Assembly (NCBI GenBank): GCA_014382345.1
Contig: JACNJX010000055.1
Coordinates: 1-53,086 of the forward strand
Length of the DNA: 53,086 nucleotides
DNA from: Alphaproteobacteria bacterium
GTDB taxonomy: Bacteria > Pseudomonadota > Alphaproteobacteria > Rhodospirillales > Casp-alpha2
Direction: 5' to 3'
The notes beneath the pieces are model-generated. The model had not been told where the DNA came from and did not search any database. It saw only the letters and a program-made list of their open reading frames with translations. A program made the translations under genes and the position numbers. Below are positions 9,543 through 16,738 of this stretch, piece after piece. The stretch's first letter is position 1; each line of letters begins with the position of its first letter.

Positions 9543-10712
9543 ATGTCACGCCGTTTGATTTTCGCCATACTGCCCGGCGCGTTGTTGCTGGCCACCTCCC
9601 TGGCGCCAACGGCGTCCCTGAGCCAGGAACTTTCACAAGCGCAACCACGCGGACAGATTCGCGTCCAAGGCCGGCCCTTGGCCGAGCCGGAAGCGCCGCT
9701 GCCCGCGCCGACCGGGCTTCAGGTCGACCTGCGGCAGCAAATGCGGAAATTCGTGCAATCCATTACCGCCTTCGCACGCCGCTATAACCGCAACTTCCAT
9801 GTCATCACACACGGCGGCCTGGATTTGATCATCAAGCGCGACCTGGTCGATGAGACACGCATTTCCCCGGCCCGCACCTACATGCGCTCCATCGACGGGG
9901 TGATGTTTGACGGGCTGTTTTTCGGCAACAGGGTTTTCGGCGAACCGATCGCCGACGAAATCCGCCAACGCAACCTGAGACTGACGGAAATGGCCCGCAA
10001 GAACGGCCTTCCGGTGTTCGTCATTGATTACGGCACGGACCCGAAAACAGTCGATGAGTCCCGCCGCCTCAATCGTGAAAAAGGCTATGTTTCCACCACC
10101 GTTCACGCCCCCCTGGCGGAACTGGGCTCCTTGCCGCCCTACCCCAGCCGGCCCTACGGGGAAAACTCCAGCAGCATCATATCCCTGAAAAGCGTCTCCA
10201 CCTTCGCCTATATCGCCAATTCCGCAACCTACGGCCGGATCCCGGAGTTCGCCCTGAAAATGCACGACACCAATTACGACTTGATGATCGTAGATGTCCT
10301 GCATGGGCGTAAACCGCTCAACAAGCGCGCCGTGGAGACCCTGAAATACAAGAAGGTCGGCGGCAAACGGCTGGTCTTCGCGACGGCCAATATCGGCACT
10401 GCCGCCAGTTACCGCTATTACTGGAAGCCGACATGGCGGGAAGGCTCGCCCGGATGGATCAGCGCCCCGGTGCGTGACGACCCGGACCGCTATCACGTTC
10501 AGTTCTGGCAGCCCGAATGGCAGCGGATCATCAGCGGCGACGCCAAATCCTACATTTACGGCCTCGTCCAGCTCGGTTTCGATGGCGTGGTTCTGGAAGG
10601 CATGGAAGAAGCCTACCGCTTCTTTGAAACCGGCGGCGAGCAAGAGGAGGAAGAACCGGCATCCGCACCCGTTTCCGCACCCGTTTCCGCCCCCCTTTCC
10701 GCCCCCCGCTAG
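9543..10712 (+). CDS. Exported TM1410/GH114-like (endo-alpha-1,4-polygalactosaminidase superfamily) protein
   Basis: A 389-residue protein with a Sec signal (MSRRLIFAILPGALLLATSL) and a TIM-barrel domain resembling the TM1410/glycoside hydrolase 114 group. Landmarks are FHVITHGGLDLI, SIDGVMFDGLFFG, LPVFVIDYGTD, YDLMIVDVLHG and LGFDGVVLEGMEEAYRF. The ATG at 9543 is chosen because AGGAG lies 6 bases upstream and the signal then starts at residue 1. The C-terminal ~25 residues are a Glu run followed by Ala-Pro-Val-Ser repeats, probably an unstructured tail. Substrate is unknown; an extracellular galactosaminoglycan is the family precedent only. Confidence 0.75.
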   Translation: MSRRLIFAILPGALLLATSLAPTASLSQELSQAQPRGQIRVQGRPLAEPEAPLPAPTGLQVDLRQQMRKFVQSITAFARRYNRNFHVITHGGLDLIIKRDLVDETRISPARTYMRSIDGVMFDGLFFGNRVFGEPIADEIRQRNLRLTEMARKNGLPVFVIDYGTDPKTVDESRRLNREKGYVSTTVHAPLAELGSLPPYPSRPYGENSSSIISLKSVSTFAYIANSATYGRIPEFALKMHDTNYDLMIVDVLHGRKPLNKRAVETLKYKKVGGKRLVFATANIGTAASYRYYWKPTWREGSPGWISAPVRDDPDRYHVQFWQPEWQRIISGDAKSYIYGLVQLGFDGVVLEGMEEAYRFFETGGEQEEEEPASAPVSAPVSAPLSAPR

Positions 10713-10769
10713 CATTTTTCGAATTCTTCTCTTCATCCGGACTGCTATGATCATCGGAGGGGGCCATCG

Positions 10770-12410
10770 ATGCTGACGAAAGCGGACAGTTACGAAGAGG
10801 TTTACCGGGACTTCCAATGGCGGGTGCCGGAATTCTTCAACATGGGCGTCGAAGTCTGCGACCGCCATGCCGACGCCGACCCCACCCGGACGGCGCTGAT
10901 TTTCGAAAACGCCAACAGAGACCTCACCCAGTACAGCTTTCAGGCGCTGAAGCTTCTCTCCAATAAACTCGCCAATCTGTTCGCCGCCCATGGACTGACC
11001 CCCGGCGAGCGGGTCGGCATACTGCTGCCGCAATCGGTGGAGACCGGCATCGCCCACATCGCGGCCTGGAAATCGGGGCTGATTTCGATCCCCATGTTTA
11101 CCCTGTTCGGCCCGGACGCCCTGCAATTCCGACTGGCCGACAGCGGCGCACGGGCGATCATCACCGACACCGAAAATCTTGCGAAAATAGAAACCATCCG
11201 CGATGCGCTCCCGGAGCTTGAGGTGGCGCTGGTCATCGACGCCGGCAGGGACGGGGATGGAATGCTCGACTTCTGGACCGGGATGGACAGGGCCAGCGAT
11301 GCCTTTACCCCGCTCAAAACCCGGTCGGAAGATCCGTCATTTATCAGCTATACGTCGGGCACCACCGGCAACCCGAAGGGCGCGCTCCATGCGCACCGGA
11401 CCATGCTGGGGCATATGCCGGGTGTCGAGATTCCGCATGAGTTTTTTCCCCAGCCCGGCGATTTGATGTGGACACCGGCTGACTGGGCCTGGATCGGCGG
11501 CCTGATGAACGCCCTGATGGGGGCCTGGTACCACGGGATTCCGGTCCTCGCGCACCGGGCAAAAAAATACGACCCCGAGGAAGCCGTCGCCCTGATGGGC
11601 CGCCACCGGGTCCGCAACACCTTCATGCCGCCGACGGCCCTGAAGCTGATGCGACAGGTCGACAAACCGGCGGAACGCTTCGGCGTTGATCTGCGTACCG
11701 TGGCTTGCGCCGGAGAGCCCATGGGCGCGGAACTGCTGGAATGGGGGCGCGAGTCCCTAGGCGTTACCTTCAATGAATTCTACGGGCAAACCGAATGCAA
11801 TCTGGTGACGTCCAACTGCGGGAAACTGATGGACGTCCGCCCGGGTTCCATGGGCCGCGCGGTGCCCGGCCACTCGGTGGAAGTCATCGACGCCGATGGC
11901 AATGTCCTGGGCGCTGAAGAAGAAGGCCATATCGCCGTCAAAAGCCCAGACCCGGTGATGTTTCTGGAATACTGGAACAACCCGAACGCCACCCGCGAGA
12001 AATACCGGGACGACTGGCTGCTGACCGGAGACCGGGGGATCAAGGACAAGGACGGGTATTTTTGGTTCCTCGGCCGCGAGGACGACGTCATCACGTCCGC
12101 CGGATACCGCATTGGCCCCGGCGAAATCGAGGATTGCCTGGTCCGCCACCCCGCCGTGTCCCTGGCTGCCGCCATCGGCGTGCCCGACCCGCTCCGAACG
12201 GAGAAGATCAAGGCCTTTATCCTTCTGCGCCCCGGTCAAACGGCGGATGCGGAACTGGAAAAGGACATCCTGGATTTCGTCAACCGGCGGCTATCACCGC
12301 ATGAAAAGCCCCGCCTGATAGAATTCGTCGATCACCTGCCGATGACGGCGACGGGCAAGATCAAGCGCAAGGACCTGCGCGATGCGGAAATCGCGAAGCA
12401 ACAAGACTAA
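10770..12410 (+). CDS. Acyl-CoA synthetase (AMP-dependent synthetase/ligase)
   Basis: A 546-residue ANL-superfamily enzyme that activates a carboxylic acid through acyl-AMP to acyl-CoA. The P-loop-like motif YTSGTTGNPKG is near residues 192-202, NEFYGQTECN (A5 motif) near 335, LLTGDRG (A7) near 415, and the conserved catalytic Lys lies in TGKIKRKDLR near the C-terminus. It looks like the medium-chain/acetyl-CoA synthetase-like group with a full N-terminal domain. The start is supported by a GGAGGGGG site just upstream. It stands 57 bases downstream of the GH114-like gene with no clear functional link. The acid substrate cannot be read from the sequence. Confidence 0.9.
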   Translation: MLTKADSYEEVYRDFQWRVPEFFNMGVEVCDRHADADPTRTALIFENANRDLTQYSFQALKLLSNKLANLFAAHGLTPGERVGILLPQSVETGIAHIAAWKSGLISIPMFTLFGPDALQFRLADSGARAIITDTENLAKIETIRDALPELEVALVIDAGRDGDGMLDFWTGMDRASDAFTPLKTRSEDPSFISYTSGTTGNPKGALHAHRTMLGHMPGVEIPHEFFPQPGDLMWTPADWAWIGGLMNALMGAWYHGIPVLAHRAKKYDPEEAVALMGRHRVRNTFMPPTALKLMRQVDKPAERFGVDLRTVACAGEPMGAELLEWGRESLGVTFNEFYGQTECNLVTSNCGKLMDVRPGSMGRAVPGHSVEVIDADGNVLGAEEEGHIAVKSPDPVMFLEYWNNPNATREKYRDDWLLTGDRGIKDKDGYFWFLGREDDVITSAGYRIGPGEIEDCLVRHPAVSLAAAIGVPDPLRTEKIKAFILLRPGQTADAELEKDILDFVNRRLSPHEKPRLIEFVDHLPMTATGKIKRKDLRDAEIAKQQD

Positions 12411-12429
12411 CAAGCTGAGGAAGTGGACC

Positions 12430-12666
12430 CTATAATTCAGTCCGCATGACGTCGTTGATGACGAACCCCGCGTCGGGCGGATATTGCTCGGCCGTCAAGC
12501 GGCGGGCGTCGTCTTCATCCAAAGCGATAACATCATGGATTCGATTATCGGCCCATTGGTCGTCGAAAATCGCGTGGCTCTGGTTTTCCTTGACCAGAGA
12601 CCGGACGTCCCTGTTGTAAATAGAAACTTCAAAAACGTGTTGTCCGTTCATCGGCAACTGCAGCAT
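12430..12666 (-). CDS. Small hypothetical protein A, homologous to the gene at 12992-13207
   Basis: A 78-residue cytosolic protein of unknown function. It shares a plan with the gene 330 bases away: an N-terminal beta-strand (FEVSIYNRDVRSLV against FEVTVFNQQVRKKV), a central HAIFDDQWADNRIHDVIA against HEHYTDDWADFRYVEIS, and a tail YPPDAGFVINDVM against YSPENGFVIDSVI. The start at 12666 is chosen because AGGGGG sits 7 bases upstream; a longer frame to 12705 lacks this. The conserved D-x-WAD core and the GFVI[ND]-V tail are the features to search for. Confidence 0.7.
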   Translation of the reverse strand: MLQLPMNGQHVFEVSIYNRDVRSLVKENQSHAIFDDQWADNRIHDVIALDEDDARRLTAEQYPPDAGFVINDVMRTEL

Positions 12667-12991
12667 TTTTAGCCCCCTATCCGGTATCTGTTGCTTCCGG
12701 TTCATCCCTGGAGCCGCACCCCTTTATTATTTCGAACAGCCTTTCCGGTAAACCGGCAGGCCCCCGTTGGAGGTTGCTAAAATGTTATGGGGAAAATTGT
12801 TAACAGACCCTGAATCAATGTCTAGCAAGAATTTCTCAGGCTGGAATTCCCCCGTCATAAAAACACGGTCACTCATCGGAATGCCTCGTTTTCCCTGGCC
12901 TTCCCGCTAAATCAATCGCCTGAAATTCTGAAAATTACGCTTAGAGTTGCAACATAAAAAAAGCCCGGTATCAGAACCGGGCCTGTTGCAA
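12667..12991. other. Intergenic region between the two paralogous small genes
   Basis: About 325 bases with no credible reading frame on either strand. Its left edge carries the ribosome-binding site of the minus-strand gene ending at 12430. Its right end (12956-12982) is the intrinsic terminator of the minus-strand gene at 12992-13207. Nothing else recognisable is seen between about 12700 and 12950. Confidence 0.6.
12956..12982 (-). terminator. Intrinsic terminator of the small gene at 12992-13207
   Basis: A perfect 7-bp stem GCCCGGT/ACCGGGC (12963-12969 with 12976-12982) and a 6-base loop. It is followed in the minus-strand transcript by seven U (A7 at 12956-12962). Confidence 0.88.
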
Positions 12992-13207
12992 TTACGAATC
13001 CCCAAGCGAGATAACGCTGTCGATCACGAAGCCGTTTTCCGGGGAATACCGCTCCTGGATACGGGTGCGCGCCTGCTCCTCGTTGGCTGCACTAATTTCC
13101 ACGTAACGGAAATCCGCCCAGTCATCGGTGTAATGCTCATGGTGCTCGCCATTTTCAACTTTCTTTCGAACCTGCTGGTTGAAAACGGTTACTTCGAACT
13201 TCGGCAT
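12992..13207 (-). CDS. Small hypothetical protein B, homologous to the gene at 12430-12666
   Basis: A 71-residue acidic protein of unknown function, starting at an ATG preceded by AGAGG. It has its own terminator, so it is a separate transcript from its relative downstream. The two align along their whole lengths, with conserved DDWAD-type core and GFVID tail. A compact alpha/beta fold is likely from the strand-helix alternation, and no metal-binding cluster is seen. The tandem arrangement suggests an old duplication. Confidence 0.75.
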   Translation of the reverse strand: MPKFEVTVFNQQVRKKVENGEHHEHYTDDWADFRYVEISAANEEQARTRIQERYSPENGFVIDSVISLGDS

Positions 13208-13446
13208 ACCAATAGAATCCTCTCGAAAACCCCTAAAGGCCTATTCACAATGGACTTATAGCACTTCAAAAGGAAAATCATCACAAATATTTATCATGGT
13301 ACGGCTCCCCCTTCTTACCCGCACTGCATTGTATTCATAGAGGGATAACAAGCCTACGTTTTATGTGGTACTATTCTTTACGATCTTAATATCTCATTAA
13401 GCCCCGTCGGAGATGATAAGGGTGGGTTGAGACTGAGGACGGTGGA

Positions 13447-13734
13447 ATGGCAGACGACAATCAGACATCGGGCGAAGATTCGGGTAAACCGACAACGGAC
13501 ATGGAAGCCTTGATGGATGTCGAGGTGGAGATTACCGCTGTTCTGGGCACGTCGATGATGCCCATTTCGCAAATCCTCAAACTTGGCCGTGGCGCCGTGG
13601 TCGAATTGAACCGCAGCGTCGGAGAAGACATCGAGGTTCACGCCAACAACCGCGCCGTCGCCAAAGGCGAAGTCATCGTCGTGGATGACCGGCTGGGCGT
13701 AACCATGACCGAAATCATTAAGACCGTGGTTTGA
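13447..13734 (+). CDS. fliN: Flagellar motor switch protein FliN
   Basis: FliN (95 residues) helps form the cytoplasmic C-ring that controls rotor direction and type III export. The single SpoA/FliN domain is clear: VEVEITAVLGTSMMPISQILKLGRG, then VELNRSVGEDIEVHANNRAVAKGEVIVVDDRLGV. The start ATG has a GGACGGTGGA stretch upstream. No other flagellar gene is in the window, so this copy is outside a visible flagellar cluster. A short hypothetical gene follows 6 bases later and is probably co-transcribed. Confidence 0.93.
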   Translation: MADDNQTSGEDSGKPTTDMEALMDVEVEITAVLGTSMMPISQILKLGRGAVVELNRSVGEDIEVHANNRAVAKGEVIVVDDRLGVTMTEIIKTVV

Positions 13735-13740
13735 GATACA

Positions 13741-13947
13741 ATGATGGGTACCGACACAGAAATTTACCGCACCGCCAATCTGTTGATTGAGGAATACGGC
13801 GAAATGGCCGCGCCGGCTGCTTTTATCCGGGCGGATCAGTTGCTTGAACGGGGCGACATGCCCGGACGCAGGGTTTGGCTGCGCATTGCCAAGATTACCG
13901 AAGACCTGTTATCCGGCCAAGCCCCCGGAAACGCCTCTATTCACTGA
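13741..13947 (+). CDS. Small hypothetical protein downstream of fliN
   Basis: A 68-residue predicted helical cytosolic protein beginning MMGTDTEIYRTANLLIEEYGEMAA. The pattern (a helix with an I-E-EYGE core, then a second helix GRRVWLRIAKITEDLL) resembles short alphaproteobacterial proteins of unknown function that are often annotated only as DUFs. It starts 6 bases after the fliN stop, so co-transcription is likely. No catalytic motif is visible. Confidence 0.6.
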   Translation: MMGTDTEIYRTANLLIEEYGEMAAPAAFIRADQLLERGDMPGRRVWLRIAKITEDLLSGQAPGNASIH

Positions 13948-13980
13948 TCGGCCAACTGACCGGTTTTTTGCGGTTGAACC

Positions 13981-14694
13981 TTAAGGCCTGAGCGTCATCG
14001 TTTCCCGGCTGACGTCATAGCCGCTGAGACGGCCGAGAAAGCTCATCCCCAACAGAGAGCGCCCCATCGGTGCGCCGTTGACCGACCCCCGGACTCCGTC
14101 CAGGGAAAGCCCACTGATCGTTATGCGTTCAATGCGGACCGGAGCCCCGAAAACCGTTCCGTTGGCGGTCCGGTAGCGGCGCGTAAACGCCAAACCATCG
14201 ACATCGAAACCGAGACGCCGGGCATCGCTGGGGCTTAAGACCACGTCACTGGCCCCGGTATCGACCAGGAAACGAATGGGAACGGCGCTTCCCTGCTCCG
14301 TAACATCGGCCTCGACGACAAAATGACCGCTTTGATCGGCGCGGATGGTGACGCTGCCGCCGGGGACGGAAATGGCGCCCGATGGGTTCAGTTCTCCCAT
14401 CAGCCGGTTGCCGAATTGCCCCAGTTCGTAACGGTAGGAATAGCCGACGAACAACACACCGCCCAAAACCGCCCACGCCAGCAGGCCGGTAACGAACGGG
14501 CCGAACCGGAACCTTCGGCGGTTGAGGACGGCGCTGGCCGACAAAACCGTCAGCAACAACACCCCATGGACAAGGCTGATCCTCCCTTCGCCTTCCGCCG
14601 CGTCCGGAAACCGGTCGATCAGGAACACAAACACCGCAACGCCAAGCGCCACGGCGGCGATCAGGACCAGCCAGAAAAGTCGGGTATGTTGCAT
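13981..14694 (-). CDS. Membrane-anchored retropepsin-like aspartic protease (TIGR02281-like)
   Basis: A 237-residue protein with two or three N-terminal hydrophobic segments (residues ~5-25, 40-60, 68-88) and a C-terminal single-lobe clan AA aspartic protease domain. The catalytic motif is FLVDTGASDVVLS near residue 150, and the second hallmark is RSLLGMSFLGRL near 213. Such proteins act as dimers on the periplasmic side. It lies 29 bases downstream of a short membrane protein gene on the same strand. The substrate is unknown. Confidence 0.85.
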   Translation of the reverse strand: MQHTRLFWLVLIAAVALGVAVFVFLIDRFPDAAEGEGRISLVHGVLLLTVLSASAVLNRRRFRFGPFVTGLLAWAVLGGVLFVGYSYRYELGQFGNRLMGELNPSGAISVPGGSVTIRADQSGHFVVEADVTEQGSAVPIRFLVDTGASDVVLSPSDARRLGFDVDGLAFTRRYRTANGTVFGAPVRIERITISGLSLDGVRGSVNGAPMGRSLLGMSFLGRLSGYDVSRETMTLRP

Positions 14695-14723
14695 TTTGTT
14701 ATCAGGAACCGGGGACCGGAGAA

Positions 14724-14906
14724 TTACTCCGAACCGTTCCCCGAGTCCGGCGATCGGGGCTGGGCCTCATCCAAACCTTTCCGGGCGGCCATTTTCTGAT
14801 GAAGCGCCAGCGATACCTTGGCTGCGGCCCAGACCAAGGCCATGATGACCGCCGCAAGGGACAGGATTTTCATGTAGGCGATACTCAGGCCGATGGCAAA
14901 GTCCAT
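14724..14906 (-). CDS. Small single-pass membrane protein
   Basis: Sixty residues with one hydrophobic helix (about residues 10-32, YMKILSLAAVIMALVWAAAK) and a polar, Gln/Pro/Ser-rich tail. It lies between a 127-residue unknown and the aspartic protease, all minus strand with short gaps, so a small operon is likely. The function is unknown; the reading frame is supported mainly by position and the clean membrane segment. Confidence 0.5.
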   Translation of the reverse strand: MDFAIGLSIAYMKILSLAAVIMALVWAAAKVSLALHQKMAARKGLDEAQPRSPDSGNGSE

Positions 14907-14950
14907 ATCGGTTTCCCGGTTGCTTTCCTGAAGGCGCGGAAGGCGCCTTG

Positions 14951-15334
14951 CTATTTTCCCTGCATGTATTTGTCCAGAAACCGGTCCCTGTCGGATTCCG
15001 TCTCGAACTTGACGATAAGGTGCTTGGTCGTCAAATCTTCGTCCACCCTTTGCAGGACCACGCTCCAGCCATTATCGCAGTTCAGGTCCAGCCAGTCTTC
15101 TATGGACTCAATGGTGCCACTCGTCTTGCACGGGACTTTCAGACCCATGGTCCTGCGATCCAGACCTTTTCTGCGGTCGGAAGTGGCACGTTGCTCTTCG
15201 CCTGAAAAGGAGCCTCCCTCGTCCCGCCGGTCCTCGTCGATCCGGCGATCGGAAACATCATCGGCTTGGCGCTGGTCAACGGGGATAAATCTGCCGCCTC
15301 CCCCGTTTTGGGAGGATTCATTGAAATCAGTCAA
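14951..15334 (-). CDS. Hypothetical protein with DRR-rich N-terminus
   Basis: A 127-residue soluble protein. The N-terminal half is low complexity with repeated DRR motifs (SDRRIDEDRR, SDRRKGLDRR). The C-terminal ~65 residues look like a small folded domain (WLDLNCDNGWSVVLQRVD ... HLIVKFETESDRDRFLDKYM). It appears to start at TTG 15334, with GGAGAAGAG 3-5 bases upstream. RRxxxDRR stretches occur in front of PilZ and receiver domains, but I cannot identify such a domain here. It is followed by the small membrane protein gene. Confidence 0.6.
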   Translation of the reverse strand: MTDFNESSQNGGGGRFIPVDQRQADDVSDRRIDEDRRDEGGSFSGEEQRATSDRRKGLDRRTMGLKVPCKTSGTIESIEDWLDLNCDNGWSVVLQRVDEDLTTKHLIVKFETESDRDRFLDKYMQGK

Positions 15335-15417
15335 AACTCTTCTCCGGCTCCTTGTAACTTGAGTCGGATTATAATACCGAAAACCCTACCGAGGGCAATC
15401 AGCCGGAAGCCTTATGA

Positions 15418-15789
15418 TTAACTTGAAGGAATGGAATATACCGCCAGAACATCGTGCACAGTTTCGATCAAAGCTTTTATCCGGAAGGGTTTTTGAAGGC
15501 TCCGCGCCGCGCCCAGTTTTTCCATGGATTTCAGGTAGTCTTCATGCGCGGAAATCGCAATGACCGGAATTTCCGGGGACACTTCATGAATCCATCGCAT
15601 GGTTTCCACGCCTTCGCCGTGATCCATCACCACATCGGTGATAACGATGTCTTGAGCATCGCTTTTGAAGGCTTGAAGACCTTCGTCTCCATTGGAAGCC
15701 TCCGTCACCCGATGTCCAGCGTCTTCCAGCCCTAAGCAGACTTCGTGGCGGAATTGCGGGTTGTCATCAATCAATAGGATCGAGGCCAT
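15418..15789 (-). CDS. Single-domain response regulator (CheY-like)
   Basis: A 123-residue receiver domain without an output domain. The acidic pair is in LLIDDN (residues 8-9), the phosphoacceptor Asp in IVITDVVMDHG, the switch Ser in AISAHED and the invariant Lys in LQKPFR. It probably receives phosphate from a histidine kinase encoded elsewhere; no kinase is in the window. It is divergent from the gene at 15951. The output partner is unknown, and flagellar motor or kinase-phosphatase control are both possible. Confidence 0.88.
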   Translation of the reverse strand: MASILLIDDNPQFRHEVCLGLEDAGHRVTEASNGDEGLQAFKSDAQDIVITDVVMDHGEGVETMRWIHEVSPEIPVIAISAHEDYLKSMEKLGAARSLQKPFRIKALIETVHDVLAVYSIPSS

Positions 15790-15873
15790 AAAAACATTTT
15801 CATCTCAAGCCGGAAATTAAGCCATTCAAATGGACTCACGTCGTTTCAATTAACCGTGATGGGTCTAGCAGGA

Positions 15874-15901
15874 TTGGACAATCCATATTTACTGCTATGC
15901 T
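15874..15901 (+). promoter_or_regulatory. Sigma70-like promoter for the gene at 15951
   Basis: TTGGAC (15874-15879), a 16-base spacer and TATGCT (15896-15901), placed 50 bases before the ATG at 15951. Assigned by eye. Confidence 0.45.
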
Positions 15902-15950
15902 GGAAGTTCCGGGACCATTCACACAGGATTATCCACTAGGAGACGTTACC

Positions 15951-16277
15951 ATGGCGGAGCACCACGAGTTCAAAAGCCAGCACTTTTTAATGGAAATCGA
16001 GCAGGCCATCCAGGTCGCCAACAAGGAAATCCTGTCTCAAAGTCTGCCCGCGATGACCAAGGAGAATATCCTGCCCCTTGCCATTTCGGTCGCCAGGCTG
16101 CGAAGCCAGTATCTGGCGGAAGCCTTCAGAATCGCCGAATCCGATGGCGGGGACGCCCCTTCGGAAGAAGAAATCGCAACGTTAAAGAAGAACCGTGAAA
16201 TGTACGAAGAAGCCCGCGAGGCCTTTGAATCCCTCATCCATGTCATCGAACGTGGCTATGTGGAACTCGGCGAATAG
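15951..16277 (+). CDS. Helical hypothetical protein
   Basis: A 108-residue protein predicted to be almost all helix, starting at ATG 15951 behind an AGGAG site 8 bases upstream. The longer frame to 15897 overlaps the promoter and is rejected. No signal peptide and no cysteines are seen. Charged heptad-like stretches (EIEQAIQVANKEIL, LKKNREMYEEAREAFESLIHVIE) suggest a coiled-coil or helical bundle. It lies 34 bases before the cytochrome c gene. The function is unknown. Confidence 0.7.
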   Translation: MAEHHEFKSQHFLMEIEQAIQVANKEILSQSLPAMTKENILPLAISVARLRSQYLAEAFRIAESDGGDAPSEEEIATLKKNREMYEEAREAFESLIHVIERGYVELGE

Positions 16278-16311
16278 CCTGCTTTGTTAACCGGATTTTC
16301 TCACCATCGCC

Positions 16312-16725
16312 ATGAACACCATATTCCACGCCCGCCGATGGGCTGCAATCGCTCTTATCGCCTCGGCAAGTCTGTTGCTGGATGGTACCCCGGCCAAGGC
16401 CGGAAACCCGGAAAAAGGCCGGGCGATCGCCGAACAGCATTGCTCCCGTTGCCATGTCATCGCCAAACACAACCCTTTTGGAGGGATCGGATCGACGGCC
16501 TCCTTCCAGATGATCGCCAAGATGCCGGATTACAGGGAACGCTTCGAAACCTTTTATGCCCGCCGCCCTCATCCCGCATTCCTTCGCATTCCCGGTATTC
16601 CCCGGTGGTCGAAGCAACCGGGATATGCTGTGGAATTTAAGTTGACCCTGGAACAGGTAAAGGATATTGCCGCCTTCGCGGAAACCCTCGTTACCATGCC
16701 AATCAAACGCAAACGGAAAAAATGA
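16312..16725 (+). CDS. Periplasmic monohaem cytochrome c
   Basis: A 137-residue class I-like cytochrome c with a signal peptide (basic N-terminus, hydrophobic ALIASASLLLDG, cleavage after AKA) and one haem site, CSRCH, near residue 43. Candidate methionine ligands lie in the centre (IAKMPDY). It has a basic C-terminal tail, KRKRKK. It is a plausible electron carrier for sulfur or other periplasmic oxidation, and the flavocytochrome c flavoprotein gene is 2.3 kb downstream. It is not the dihaem FccA subunit because only one CxxCH is present. It ends 13 bases before the TPR gene. Confidence 0.85.
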   Translation: MNTIFHARRWAAIALIASASLLLDGTPAKAGNPEKGRAIAEQHCSRCHVIAKHNPFGGIGSTASFQMIAKMPDYRERFETFYARRPHPAFLRIPGIPRWSKQPGYAVEFKLTLEQVKDIAAFAETLVTMPIKRKRKK

Positions 16726-16738
16726 ACAGCCCTTATCC

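Noticed and set aside
9633-11126. 497-codon minus-strand frame spanning the GH114-like and acyl-CoA synthetase genes
   Set aside because: It overlaps two well-supported genes on the other strand and has no family features.
16312-16725. FccA-like dihaem partner for the flavocytochrome flavoprotein
   Set aside because: Only one CxxCH is present and the gene is separated by the TPR and Flp genes.
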